Assembly (NCBI GenBank): GCA_028709385.1
Contig: JAQVXD010000001.1
Location: 1-64,000 of the forward strand
Origin: Fermentimonas sp.
GTDB taxonomy: Bacteria; Bacteroidota; Bacteroidia; Bacteroidales; Dysgonomonadaceae
Length of the DNA stretch: 64,000 nt
Reading direction: 5' to 3'
Within the stretch, counting starts at the first letter, position 1. Each line of letters begins with the position of its first letter. This document shows, piece by piece, positions 7,964 to 19,252 of the stretch. The notes under the pieces were generated by a model that saw nothing but the letters and a program-made list of their open reading frames with translations, did no database searches and was not told the DNA's origin. The translations under genes and the position numbers were made by a program.

Positions 7964-9079
7964 TTATGATTCAGTTATTTGGCTTGGAATTGGCTTCGAT
8001 AAGTGTTTTGACTCTTTGTATGCAGGAGCCTGTTTTGGAAACCAATGACTTGTTTTGTTTGCAATATATACCAAAAACAGCATTAAAGGGACCTCTGTAA
8101 GTACACCCACTGTTGTAGCTAATGCTGCAGGAGAATTCATTCCAAAAAGAGCGATTGCAACTGCTACTGCCAGTTCAAAGAAATTAGACGCTCCGATCAT
8201 ACTTGCAGGTGCAGCTATGTTGAATGGTAATTTCATTAATCTAGCGGCACCATAAGCTATAAAGAAAATAAAGAATGTCTGGATAGTAAGTGGTACTGCT
8301 ATAAGTAATATATGCAATGGATTATTCAAAATTGTCTCTCCCTGGAAAGAGAAAAGAAGCACTAGCATTAATAATAACCCAGCAGTTGTTACTCCGTCAA
8401 ATTTAGGTAAAAATTTTTTCTCAAAATACTCCAAACCTTTTTTCTTAATAACTCTCACTCTGGTTAAAATACCTCCGGCCAGAGGAATTACAACAAAAAG
8501 AACGACTGACAATATCAGGGTATCCCATGGAACAGTTACATTACTTACACCAAGTAGCAATTTCACAATAGGGATAAACGCAACTAATATTATTAAGTTA
8601 TTGGTTGCCACCTGTACAACTGTATAAGCAGGGTCGCCTTTTGTCAAAGTACTCCACACGAAAACCATTGCCGTACATGGCGCTGCTCCCAGTAAAACTG
8701 CTCCCGCAATATATTCTGTAGCCAGTTCGGGGGTGATAAAGTTTTTGAATACAATAAAAAGAAAAAATGATGCAATAGCATACATGGTAAAGGGCTTAAT
8801 CAACCAATTCACTATCCATGTTAAATATAAACCTTTTGGATTCTTACCCACATTCTTAATACTCTGAAAATCCACTTTCATCATCATGGGGTATATCATA
8901 ACCCAGATAAGAATTGCAGTAGGAATTGAAATATTTGCATACTCAAATTTTCCTAAAAAATCGGGTAATGCAGGCAGGTATCTTCCTATCAATACTCCTG
9001 CAGCCATACATAGTATTACCCATAATGACAGGTATTTGTTGAAAAAACTGATTCCTGTAGCTTTATTTTTATTTGCCAT
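7964..9079 (-). CDS. acr3: Arsenite efflux permease, ACR3 family
   Basis: A 371-residue, ten-helix membrane protein of the ACR3 (bile/arsenite/riboflavin transporter) family that expels arsenite. The diagnostic segment GAAPCTAMVFVWS with its conserved Cys in the fourth helix is present, as is a conserved Pro/Gly pattern near GASNFFELAVAVAIALFG. The gene follows arsA and precedes the broken arsM, all in one direction. Pairing with ArsA suggests ATP-driven export. The start at MANKNKATG is preferred; an in-frame ATG nine codons upstream (9106), 10 bases after the arsA stop, is also possible. Confidence 0.93.
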   Translation of the reverse strand: MANKNKATGISFFNKYLSLWVILCMAAGVLIGRYLPALPDFLGKFEYANISIPTAILIWVMIYPMMMKVDFQSIKNVGKNPKGLYLTWIVNWLIKPFTMYAIASFFLFIVFKNFITPELATEYIAGAVLLGAAPCTAMVFVWSTLTKGDPAYTVVQVATNNLIILVAFIPIVKLLLGVSNVTVPWDTLILSVVLFVVIPLAGGILTRVRVIKKKGLEYFEKKFLPKFDGVTTAGLLLMLVLLFSFQGETILNNPLHILLIAVPLTIQTFFIFFIAYGAARLMKLPFNIAAPASMIGASNFFELAVAVAIALFGMNSPAALATTVGVLTEVPLMLFLVYIANKTSHWFPKQAPAYKESKHLSKPIPSQITES

Positions 9080-9115
9080 ATTAATCTGTTTATTAAATTT
9101 TAACATCTAATATAT

Positions 9116-10891
9116 TTAGTTCAATAGTTTCGTTAGATTTTCTCCTTTAAGATCTTCCGGACTCCATTTAATTAATGCAGTGTTTCCAGCTGATATTTCA
9201 TCAATCTTTTTAATCCATTGTATCTCATTTTCCGCTTTAGTTTTTAAAAGACTATTTGTTGTGTTGCTTGCGTAGAAACTTGAATTTATAATCCACCATT
9301 TACTGAATATTCCGGCTCTGTTCAAATCCACCTGCAGTCTCATAGCCTCATAATAAGGAGTTGCTTCTGCCAAGGATATAATCAGCACCTCAGTAAATTT
9401 ATCATCTTTAAGCTTAGGAAGTAGTCTTTTAACCGATTCAGGTGTTTCTCCTTTCGTACGCATTATCTCCTTATTATAGCTTTCAGTAGATTCAAGCAAT
9501 AGAATTGTATGGCCTGTTGGTGCGGTGTCAATAACCACTATTTCTTCTTCCGACCGGTCAACTATCTCTGCAAATGCTCTGAACACAGCGATTTCCTGAG
9601 TACAGGGACTTCTTAAATCCTCCTCAATATAGTCGATATCTTCCTGAGAGGCATTTGCTTCTCTTGCTTTGCTTAAGACCTCATCTCTGTATTTCTCTAA
9701 TTCTTTCTCTTCATCAATATAACTCATTGACAACATCTTGCTTTCTTCAATTACATATTTAAGATGAGCAGCCGGATCGGTGGTTGTCAGGTGAACTTTC
9801 CTTCCTTTTTTTGAAAGAGCCATAGCAATTGTTGCTGCAATTGTTGTTTTGCCAACTCCTCCTTTACCCATTGTGAAGATTACCTTTTTGTTTGAGTTAT
9901 AAAGGTCATCTACTACTGTTTCAAGAGTGTCAACTTTTATATTTTCTAAAACATCTGATTTTATTTCACTCGATTTTAAATCGGAACCATTTTTATTTTC
10001 TTTGCCATTTAAAAATGTTCTTAGAGTATCAACACCAGTAACATTATATGGCTTTAGAGCTATCTCAAAAGTGTCAAGACTTTTCAATCCTTCCGGCATT
10101 TTAGCCATTACACTATCTTGAGAATTATAAATTAATGTTGAGAGTTCATCATCATATTCTTTCAGTACACCATTAATTACATGTATTTGATTGTTAATTC
10201 CCAGCTCTCTAAGCTCTGAAGATGTTCTGTCTGCTTCTGCCAGAGCTGAAGTCATTGGTCTGGATACTAATACCAGTGTAGTTTGACTGCCATCAGCAAG
10301 ATTATCAACTGCTTTCTTGTATATTTCCTTTTTGTCCTCCAAACCTGACAATTGCCCTAAGCAAGAGGCACCATGAGTACTTTTACTGATGAAGTCGGTC
10401 CATGCCGAAGGGAGTTGAAGCATTCTCAACGTATGTCCAGTAGGTGCAGTATCAAAAATAACATGATCATACTTTTCTGCAACCTTATCATCAGCAATGA
10501 AATTTGAAAACTCATTAAATGATGCAATCTCAACAGTGCAGGATCCGGATAGTTGTTCTTCCATATTTTCGATAACGGTATCAGGCAATTTACCTCTGAA
10601 TGGACCAACTACACTTTCTTTGTATTCAGCTGCAGAAGTTTCAGGATCAAAATTTGCAATTGTAAGGTTGTTAACTGACTCGATTTCCACTCCTTTGTTG
10701 TTAAGCTCTGTTTCAAATACATCCTGAAGATTTGAAGCAGGGTCGGTGCTTACAAGCATAATTTTTTTGCCACTATCAGCCAAATTTACAGCAATACTGC
10801 TGGCTAAGGATGTTTTACCAACACCGCCTTTTCCTGTGAAAAACAGGTATTTAGTTAGTTCTATATCTTTGATATTAAAATCTTTGTACAT
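9116..10891 (-). CDS. arsA: Arsenite-stimulated efflux ATPase
   Basis: A 591-residue two-domain ATPase, the usual length for fused ArsA. Each half carries a deviant Walker A (GKGGVGKTS at 20-28 and GKGGVGKTT at 342-350) and the DTAPTGHTLR / DTAPTGHTIL signature of the ArsA/GET3 family. The three metalloid-binding cysteines are all present: Cys118 (SGSCTVEI), Cys177 (GASCLGQL) and Cys430 (SPCTQEI), equivalent to Cys113, Cys172 and Cys422 in the plasmid R773 protein. It energises arsenite export through the permease gene downstream. It lies 12 bases after arsD, consistent with one transcript and with ArsD handing As(III) to ArsA. Confidence 0.95.
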   Translation of the reverse strand: MYKDFNIKDIELTKYLFFTGKGGVGKTSLASSIAVNLADSGKKIMLVSTDPASNLQDVFETELNNKGVEIESVNNLTIANFDPETSAAEYKESVVGPFRGKLPDTVIENMEEQLSGSCTVEIASFNEFSNFIADDKVAEKYDHVIFDTAPTGHTLRMLQLPSAWTDFISKSTHGASCLGQLSGLEDKKEIYKKAVDNLADGSQTTLVLVSRPMTSALAEADRTSSELRELGINNQIHVINGVLKEYDDELSTLIYNSQDSVMAKMPEGLKSLDTFEIALKPYNVTGVDTLRTFLNGKENKNGSDLKSSEIKSDVLENIKVDTLETVVDDLYNSNKKVIFTMGKGGVGKTTIAATIAMALSKKGRKVHLTTTDPAAHLKYVIEESKMLSMSYIDEEKELEKYRDEVLSKAREANASQEDIDYIEEDLRSPCTQEIAVFRAFAEIVDRSEEEIVVIDTAPTGHTILLLESTESYNKEIMRTKGETPESVKRLLPKLKDDKFTEVLIISLAEATPYYEAMRLQVDLNRAGIFSKWWIINSSFYASNTTNSLLKTKAENEIQWIKKIDEISAGNTALIKWSPEDLKGENLTKLLN

Positions 10892-10903
10892 ACAATATTT
10901 TTT

Positions 10904-11305
10904 TTAACAGCAGCCGGTTTCTCCGCTACAGCAAGAGCTGTCATTTTTAGCTAATCCAACAATTTCAAGCTTTTCTTCCTTATCTGAGTAGATATATTCT
11001 TGAGGAATTTCAAGTAAGCTGACAAACTCCTCGTTAGTAGGGTATTCGCCCGTTTTTACAACCTCACCGTCAACAATTGTAATGGGTAAAACATCAACAC
11101 CCTTTTCATTTAATAATTTATTTACTTCTCTGTTATCAATATAAGCCTGGGGATTATCTGACAGATTATGTCTTTCAATCTTCACTCCTTTTTTAGTTAA
11201 ACTGCTAACTGTTGTTGCCACTCTAAGTAAATTCTTATCAACCGACGGACCACATACACCGGTAGAGCAACACATTGCAGGGTCATAAATCATCATTTTC
11301 TTCAT
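10904..11305 (-). CDS. arsD: Arsenic metallochaperone ArsD
   Basis: A 133-residue cytosolic chaperone that transfers As(III) to ArsA. The functional cysteines Cys12, Cys13 and Cys18 (MCCSTGVCGPSVD) are intact, and further vicinal pairs lie at the C-terminus (Cys125-Cys126 and Cys132-Cys133). It sits between the second ArsR-like palindrome and arsA. The fold is thioredoxin-like, with no membrane segment. A weak regulatory role, described for R773 ArsD, cannot be judged here. Confidence 0.93.
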   Translation of the reverse strand: MKKMMIYDPAMCCSTGVCGPSVDKNLLRVATTVSSLTKKGVKIERHNLSDNPQAYIDNREVNKLLNEKGVDVLPITIVDGEVVKTGEYPTNEEFVSLLEIPQEYIYSDKEEKLEIVGLAKNDSSCCSGETGCC

Positions 11306-11372
11306 ATTAATCTCACTTTTTTATTTTTGTAATTTTATTTTTATTTAAAAAATTTCATTAGTCCGATTCTAA

Positions 11373-11390
11373 GTTCGTCGAACAACGAAC
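11373..11390. promoter_or_regulatory. Second ArsR-type operator, upstream of arsD
   Basis: GTTCG-N8-CGAAC, with the same arms and spacer length as the palindrome in front of arsR. It lies 68 bases before the arsD start in the 110-base arsR-arsD gap. A third half-site, CGAAC at 11379-11383, overlaps it, so GTTCG-N1-CGAAC is an alternative pairing. No clear -7 box accompanies it. It suggests separate control of arsD and downstream genes. Confidence 0.6.
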
Positions 11391-11416
11391 AAAATGGACA
11401 AAAAATATATTCTATT

Positions 11417-11746
11417 TCAACAAATGACCTCATTACCATCAAATAAGTCAAAAAGATTAGCAAATAACCTTTGAGCAGTTTCCCAGTTTTCTTTATGGAT
11501 ACAATACCTTACTTTAGGTGTCTCTATTTCACCTTTGATAAGACCCGCGTCTCTCAACTCCTTCAGATGTTGTGACATTGTGGATTTTGCAATAGAGAAT
11601 TCATCATGTATATCACCAAAGAAACAGCTATCTTGAGAAGCCAGGAATACCAGTATCTCAATGCGGGTAGGGTGGGCCATAGCTTTGGCGAATCTTGACA
11701 CCAATTCCTGGTCAGCTACACTCATTTTTACTTTTACTTTTTCCAT
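11417..11746 (-). CDS. arsR: ArsR/SmtB-family transcriptional repressor
   Basis: A protein of about 110 residues with a winged helix-turn-helix (AMAHPTRIEILVFLAS followed by FSIAKSTMSQHLKELRDAGLI). It is the expected metalloid-responsive repressor of the ars genes. It lacks the classical ELCVCDL metal-binding helix. The visible cysteines are in DSCFFGDIH, RYCIHK and the C-terminal VIC, so arsenite sensing probably uses a different Cys set. The start at 11746 (MEKVKVKM) or 11752 is set by the promoter: the -7 box lies at 11765-11772, so the longer frame to 11779 would overlap it. It is the first gene of the cluster. Confidence 0.88.
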   Translation of the reverse strand: MEKVKVKMSVADQELVSRFAKAMAHPTRIEILVFLASQDSCFFGDIHDEFSIAKSTMSQHLKELRDAGLIKGEIETPKVRYCIHKENWETAQRLFANLFDLFDGNEVIC

Positions 11747-11755
11747 ATTCATTTT

Positions 11756-11781
11756 TATTGTTCGCAAATGTACGAACAATA
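11756..11781 (-). promoter_or_regulatory. ArsR operator enclosing the arsR -7 box
   Basis: TATTGTTCG and CGAACAATA form perfect 9-base arms around an 8-base spacer (11765-11772). Read on the minus strand, the spacer is TACATTTG, an exact TAnnTTTG -7 element. A repressor bound here would cover the promoter of arsR. Confidence 0.75.
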
Positions 11782-11812
11782 TTTAAATTAGCAAATAAAA
11801 TCTCATCTTTTT

Positions 11813-12268
11813 TTACTTCTTCAAATTATCCTCGTAATAACTAATCCACTCCTTTGCACTTATTTTCTGCATCAGCTCTCCAATTAGTTTATAAGGAATA
11901 TCATCCATTTTTTTAAATCTGACACAGCTTTTACCCATATCAAGCTTATGTTTTGTATGTTTGGGATATTCAGACACAAACCAGTCAAGCAATTCAGGAT
12001 TGGTATAAATTGCCATATGGTAAAAATTGATTGAGTGTTTCTGTGATGCTATTCCAGCAAAAGGTAATGACTCACTCGGCTTGCAATGATAACCAGGCGG
12101 GTAAACACTGTGGGGAATAACATACCCTAAACCCCCATAACTGATTGCGGCCTCAAATCCCTCCGGTAAATTTTCCACAATTACGTTATGTAATTTATTA
12201 AAAGCCTCTTTTCTGTCTTGAGGAACATTATTAAGTATTTCCGAAACCGTTTTTCCGTTTGCTTTCAT
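11813..12268 (-). CDS. DUF1801 / YdhG-like protein
   Basis: A 151-residue soluble protein of the DUF1801 (YdhG-like, frataxin-like fold) family. Recognisable features are the N-terminal helix (VSEILNNVPQDRKEAFNKLHNVI), the AISYGGLGYVIPH strand and the C-terminal basic segment (GKSCVRFKKMDDIPYKLI). Some members are called iron chaperones, but most have no demonstrated role. It lies just upstream of arsR in the same direction with only a short gap containing the arsR promoter. A link to arsenic is not evident. Confidence 0.75.
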   Translation of the reverse strand: MKANGKTVSEILNNVPQDRKEAFNKLHNVIVENLPEGFEAAISYGGLGYVIPHSVYPPGYHCKPSESLPFAGIASQKHSINFYHMAIYTNPELLDWFVSEYPKHTKHKLDMGKSCVRFKKMDDIPYKLIGELMQKISAKEWISYYEDNLKK

Positions 12269-12354
12269 ATTTATTTATTGATGTTAAACTAATAATTGTA
12301 ATAAAACACAAAATTGTTGAGCACAGAATTCCTTACAGTAAATATTTCATAAAC

Positions 12355-12987
12355 TTACAAAATAGTCAAATCTAAATACACACTTCTTGAATTAATATCC
12401 AGATGTAAAGAAATCATATACATCCAGAAGTGCATATCTCCCGACTCTACTTTTTCAGGTAATTGAAAAGTTGCTTCTCCCTTTGAACGTTTTATGTAAA
12501 CACGCGGTTCTATAAAACGTGATTCTGCTTTGTTGTAACAAATAATTTTAACATCATCATCATCTCTGCCGGGACCCTGTCCTGATAAAATATCTGTGTC
12601 CCACCGGAGTGTATACAGGTTAGTCTCTTTTTGAAAATGAATCTTTGCATTTGCAGGCAATTGAAGTTTGCCGTCGGCGATCAGGATCTTACTATAATCT
12701 AAGGCATAGTCAGGTGAAATGCCAGTAACAGCTTCCCTTATTACATTTCCGCATACAGTACCATAATTAAGTGACTGCCCCCTATGGCCCTTTTTAATTT
12801 CATCAAAAAGTGGCGAAATCGACTTACTGACAAATCCAAATTTAGTGCAGTGAGATGTCTGTTTTACTGTTTTACGATTTGTTGGTTTGGTATACGTCCT
12901 GAATCTTTGCTTACCCTTTACCACATACGCTACTATCGGGCCAATCCTGCCTGACAAGCCAAAATTTGAAAGATCTATTTTCCCCAT
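12355..12987 (-). CDS. DUF6266 family protein
   Basis: A 210-residue protein. The N-terminus SNFGLSGRIGPIVAYVVKGKQRFRTYTKPTNR fits the Bacteroidota-restricted DUF6266 family, defined by a GxxGPxxxYxxKGKxxxRxxxKP start. The rest is beta-rich and ends in LDLTIL. There is no signal peptide and no known function. Some relatives occur in mobile or surface-associated loci, but nothing around it here shows that. It is transcribed divergently from the TonB receptor across a repeat-rich gap. Confidence 0.65.
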   Translation of the reverse strand: MGKIDLSNFGLSGRIGPIVAYVVKGKQRFRTYTKPTNRKTVKQTSHCTKFGFVSKSISPLFDEIKKGHRGQSLNYGTVCGNVIREAVTGISPDYALDYSKILIADGKLQLPANAKIHFQKETNLYTLRWDTDILSGQGPGRDDDDVKIICYNKAESRFIEPRVYIKRSKGEATFQLPEKVESGDMHFWMYMISLHLDINSRSVYLDLTIL

Positions 12988-13065
12988 GATATCTGTTTTA
13001 CTATAACTGCAAAATTAACAAATACTCATGATGACTGCAAGTTTGTTAGATTAGAATTAAATTGG

Positions 13066-13212
13066 TTGTATCAATAATGTAATTTTACAGGGTTGATACA
13101 TAGTTGATACATATATACTACATAATTAATAGTGGCGAGGTATAGCTTTTGTATTTATTCTGAATGGTAAAATGTAAGTATCACCCGCTTTTTAAATGGT
13201 AATTAAATGGTA
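13066..13212. repeat. Short repeats in front of the TonB receptor
   Basis: GTTGATACATA occurs twice in tandem (13092-13102, 13103-13113). TTGTATCAA, an inverted relative of TTGATAC, lies at 13066-13074. AATGGTA occurs three times (13163-13169, 13195-13201, 13206-13212). The clustering between two divergent genes suggests regulator binding sites for the receptor. The regulator is unknown. A near-consensus -7 element (TTCCTTTG, about 13236-13243) lies downstream of them. Confidence 0.45.
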
Positions 13213-13272
13213 TTGTGCCGTAAGCTGTATCAGGCTTCCTTTGCAACTCCATTTTTTATTTAAACAAGCACA

Positions 13273-15684
13273 ATGACTAAAAAATTGTTTTTACTTACAT
13301 TAAGTTTATTTTTCTGCACTATTACTATTTTTTCTCAGAGTAACGCTCAGAGAAGTTCAATTTTCAGTGGTAAGGTGACAGGCAGCGAAGATGAGGCCCT
13401 GATTGGTGCAACAGTATATTTTGAAGAGCTGGGTGTCGGCGACGATACTGATTTATCGGGATACTTCACAGTTGAAGATGTTCCCCTGGGAAAACATACA
13501 GTGGTAGTAAGTTATGTTGGTTACGAGAAAGTGACCAAAGAGATGAATTTTTACAATTATGATGTTGAACAGGATTTTCATCTTGAACCAGATGAGCGTG
13601 TGTTGCTGGAGGTTGAGGTGTTTGGTGCAAGAAAAGTGCGCCCTGAGAAGATGGATGCACTCACAAGAATTCCGCTGCGTTTGGATGAGCAGGTACAGAG
13701 TATTTCGGTAATTTCTCAGAAGATGCTGAATGATCAGGGAGTGCTTACTCTTAATGATGCTGTCAGAAATGTACCAGGCTTAACAACATTTGCTACTTTC
13801 GGGAACACTTCAGAGAGTCTGACTTCAAGGGGTTATCGTGGTATCCCTGTAGTTAAGAACGGGGTAAGGGTGCATTCTGATTTCAGAGGCAGCGGATTTT
13901 TGACCGATATGCAGGGAGTTGAAACAATTCAGGTTCTCAGAGGCTCTGCTGCCATTGCACAGGGATTGGGCAATGATCTTGGTTCTGCAGGAGGTGTAGT
14001 TAATATTGCCACCAAAACTCCTAAATTTATCAATTCAGGTAATATTGGTTTCAGAACAGGGAGCTGGGGACAGATAAGGCCTACTTTCGATATACAGTTT
14101 GTGACAGATAAGCTTCAGAGAACTGCTTTTCGAATAAATGGTGCTTATGAACAGGGAGACAGTTACAGGAGTCACGTTTCTAAAGACAGGCTCTATATAA
14201 ACCCCTCATTTGCATGGCATCCTGATGAAAAGACAAGGGTAACTGTTGAGATGGATTACATGCATGACTCAAGGACACCTGATCAGGGAACGGTAAACCT
14301 GAGTGCTGATAGTGTTTACAATGTTTTTAATATGCCGGATGACAGGTTTATGGGTTTCAAGAATGACAGGCAGGTAACAAACACTTTAACGTATATGGTG
14401 CAGCTAAATCGTGAACTGAATAATCTTCTGAACCTACGAATCTCTTACGCTGGTGCTGATATGGATCAGAGGAAGGTCGGTGCACATGTTTCTCCTCTGC
14501 GCAATGCAGCACAAACAGGGTTGTATAACCTCCGCTCAAGAGTTTACAGTGGAAGTAACAGGGATGATAAAAATGGTGTTTTGCAGGTTGATCTTGTAGG
14601 AAAGGATATTTATACCGGTAGAGTGAGACATACTTTTAATCTGGGACTTGATTACAGGTGGACTGATGTATCGACTAACAGTACCAATTCAGTGGTTACT
14701 GATACAATTGATGTGTTGCAGTCAATAAATAATGAGACACCTGTTGTTGCTCTGGTTGACGGTGAGCCTGTTGCTGCACGTGAGTATGCTTACGGAATGC
14801 TTCTGCAGGAGGTGATGACTTTCAACAGGTTTCTTAAATTATCACTGGGATTGAGATATAGTCAAATAAGCGGTATCAGCAATAACAACATCTCAACAAC
14901 GGGAGGTAGTGTATGGGATCCGCTGTTAGGCATAATAATTACCCCTTTTGAAGAAATAAACCTCTTTGCTTCTTATACAACAACTACATCATTAAGAGGT
15001 GCGGCAAATCTTCTTGAAGATCAGGTTACTCCTGTTGGGCCATCAAAAGAGAAACAGTTTGAGGTTGGCTTTAAAACTGAGTGGTTCAACAACAGACTTA
15101 GGTTTAACGCTACCTGGTTTAATATAATGAATAACAATCTGACTTACGCTGCTCTTAATGATGCTGGAAGTAATACCGGCTACTATATAAAAGCAGGAAA
15201 TCTTAAACGACAGGGTCTTGAGCTGGAGATGACGGGTAAACTGCTTAAAAATATGGATGTTGTAATGGGATATTCATACCTTGATGCAGGCTATCATGAC
15301 AGTCCCTATTATCACGAAGGTTCTAAACCAATGAATACAGCCGATCATATGGCAAACGGCTGGATTAATTATACGTTTTTCGATGGTCCGCTCAGAAACG
15401 TGACATTTGGAGCCGGGGCTTATTATGTTGGTGAACGTCCTTTTGCTGAATACACATACAAGGTTTTGCCGGGGCATCATGTGCAACCAAACGTAAAGCC
15501 ATTTATTGCTGATGCATATACTACCCTTAATCTGAAAGCAGGCTATCGTTTTGATAAAGTTGTTCTTCAACTGTTTGTTAATAATATTCTTGATTCAAAA
15601 GGTTATACTGCTTATTACAGGGGAGGTTATCTGAATCCTGTTGACCCGAGGAATGTTGCCGTTACATTGAATTATCAATTCTGA
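13273..15684 (+). CDS. TonB-dependent siderophore-type outer-membrane receptor
   Basis: An 803-residue receptor. A Sec signal (residues 1-21, ending near FSQS) is followed by a carboxypeptidase-regulatory-like beta-sandwich (about 30-110, FSGKVTGSEDEALIGATVYFEE) common in Bacteroidota. A plug domain follows (about 125-250, QSISVISQKMLNDQG... VETIQVLRGSAAIAQG... GGVVNIATKTP), then a 22-strand barrel ending in the aromatic-terminal signature RNVAVTLNYQF. The plug and barrel resemble FhuA/FoxA-type siderophore receptors rather than SusC, and no SusD gene follows. It may work with the iron-siderophore ABC importer 17 kb away (30871-34492), but this is inference. The ligand is unknown. Confidence 0.88.
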   Translation: MTKKLFLLTLSLFFCTITIFSQSNAQRSSIFSGKVTGSEDEALIGATVYFEELGVGDDTDLSGYFTVEDVPLGKHTVVVSYVGYEKVTKEMNFYNYDVEQDFHLEPDERVLLEVEVFGARKVRPEKMDALTRIPLRLDEQVQSISVISQKMLNDQGVLTLNDAVRNVPGLTTFATFGNTSESLTSRGYRGIPVVKNGVRVHSDFRGSGFLTDMQGVETIQVLRGSAAIAQGLGNDLGSAGGVVNIATKTPKFINSGNIGFRTGSWGQIRPTFDIQFVTDKLQRTAFRINGAYEQGDSYRSHVSKDRLYINPSFAWHPDEKTRVTVEMDYMHDSRTPDQGTVNLSADSVYNVFNMPDDRFMGFKNDRQVTNTLTYMVQLNRELNNLLNLRISYAGADMDQRKVGAHVSPLRNAAQTGLYNLRSRVYSGSNRDDKNGVLQVDLVGKDIYTGRVRHTFNLGLDYRWTDVSTNSTNSVVTDTIDVLQSINNETPVVALVDGEPVAAREYAYGMLLQEVMTFNRFLKLSLGLRYSQISGISNNNISTTGGSVWDPLLGIIITPFEEINLFASYTTTTSLRGAANLLEDQVTPVGPSKEKQFEVGFKTEWFNNRLRFNATWFNIMNNNLTYAALNDAGSNTGYYIKAGNLKRQGLELEMTGKLLKNMDVVMGYSYLDAGYHDSPYYHEGSKPMNTADHMANGWINYTFFDGPLRNVTFGAGAYYVGERPFAEYTYKVLPGHHVQPNVKPFIADAYTTLNLKAGYRFDKVVLQLFVNNILDSKGYTAYYRGGYLNPVDPRNVAVTLNYQF

Positions 15685-15835
15685 TTGTAAGTCAGTTTGC
15701 AGCAGCTACATCAGAAGTGAAGTCATATAAATCTACTCAAAAACAATAAGATATTAATATAAAGTGTGATCTGTTTTCAATTATTTTAATACTTTTACAT
15801 TAATTGTTTATCAATGATTTAATTATTATAAAATT

Positions 15836-16015
15836 ATGGGAAACAAATCAAGTGGTTCGGCAGGTGATGCAGTTTACGGATTAGGGTTCATTGGTGCCGC
15901 AATTTATTTTATATCTACTGCAACCGGTTTTTGGATGGGAGTTTTAGGGTTTTTAAAAGCTTTGGTGTGGCCTGCTTTTTTTGTTTATGAAGCTCTGAAG
16001 TATATGGGATTATAG
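15836..16015 (+). CDS. 59-residue membrane protein, conserved-hypothetical type
   Basis: The frame opens MGNKSSGSAGDAVYGLGFIG and closes VYEALKYMGL. Two hydrophobic segments (about 15-30 and 33-52) make it a probable two-helix inner-membrane miniprotein with a Ser/Gly-rich N-terminus. I recall similar GLGFIGA...TTFWMGVLGFLKALVWPAF proteins in many bacteria, but no function is known to me. It lies 150 bases after the TonB receptor and ends at a strong hairpin terminator, so it may be its own short transcript or the end of the receptor's. Confidence 0.7.
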   Translation: MGNKSSGSAGDAVYGLGFIGAAIYFISTATGFWMGVLGFLKALVWPAFFVYEALKYMGL

Positions 16016-16019
16016 TAGA

Positions 16020-16053
16020 AAAAGTCCCCATAAACAAAGTTATGGAGGCTTTT
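16020..16053. terminator. Bidirectional intrinsic terminator
   Basis: AAAAGTCCCCATAA pairs with TTATGGAGGCTTTT (13 of 14, one G-U pair) around a 6-base loop. It has A and T runs on the two sides. It can end both the small membrane-protein gene and the convergent beta-galactosidase operon. Confidence 0.75.
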
Positions 16054-16080
16054 ATACTTATCTGTTATCAGAACCGATAG

Positions 16081-19248
<3,168 letters not shown>

Positions 19249-19252
19249 TTAA

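Noticed and set aside
5953-12987. Mobile element carrying the arsenic genes
   Set aside because: No transposase, integrase, terminal inverted repeats or target duplications were found, although two decaying genes mark one edge.
13092-13113. CRISPR-like repeat
   Set aside because: Only two contiguous 11-base copies without spacers, and no cas genes in the window.
13273-15684. SusC-type glycan receptor
   Set aside because: Plug and barrel look siderophore-type, no SusD follows, and the neighbouring glycan genes are convergent and separated by a terminator.
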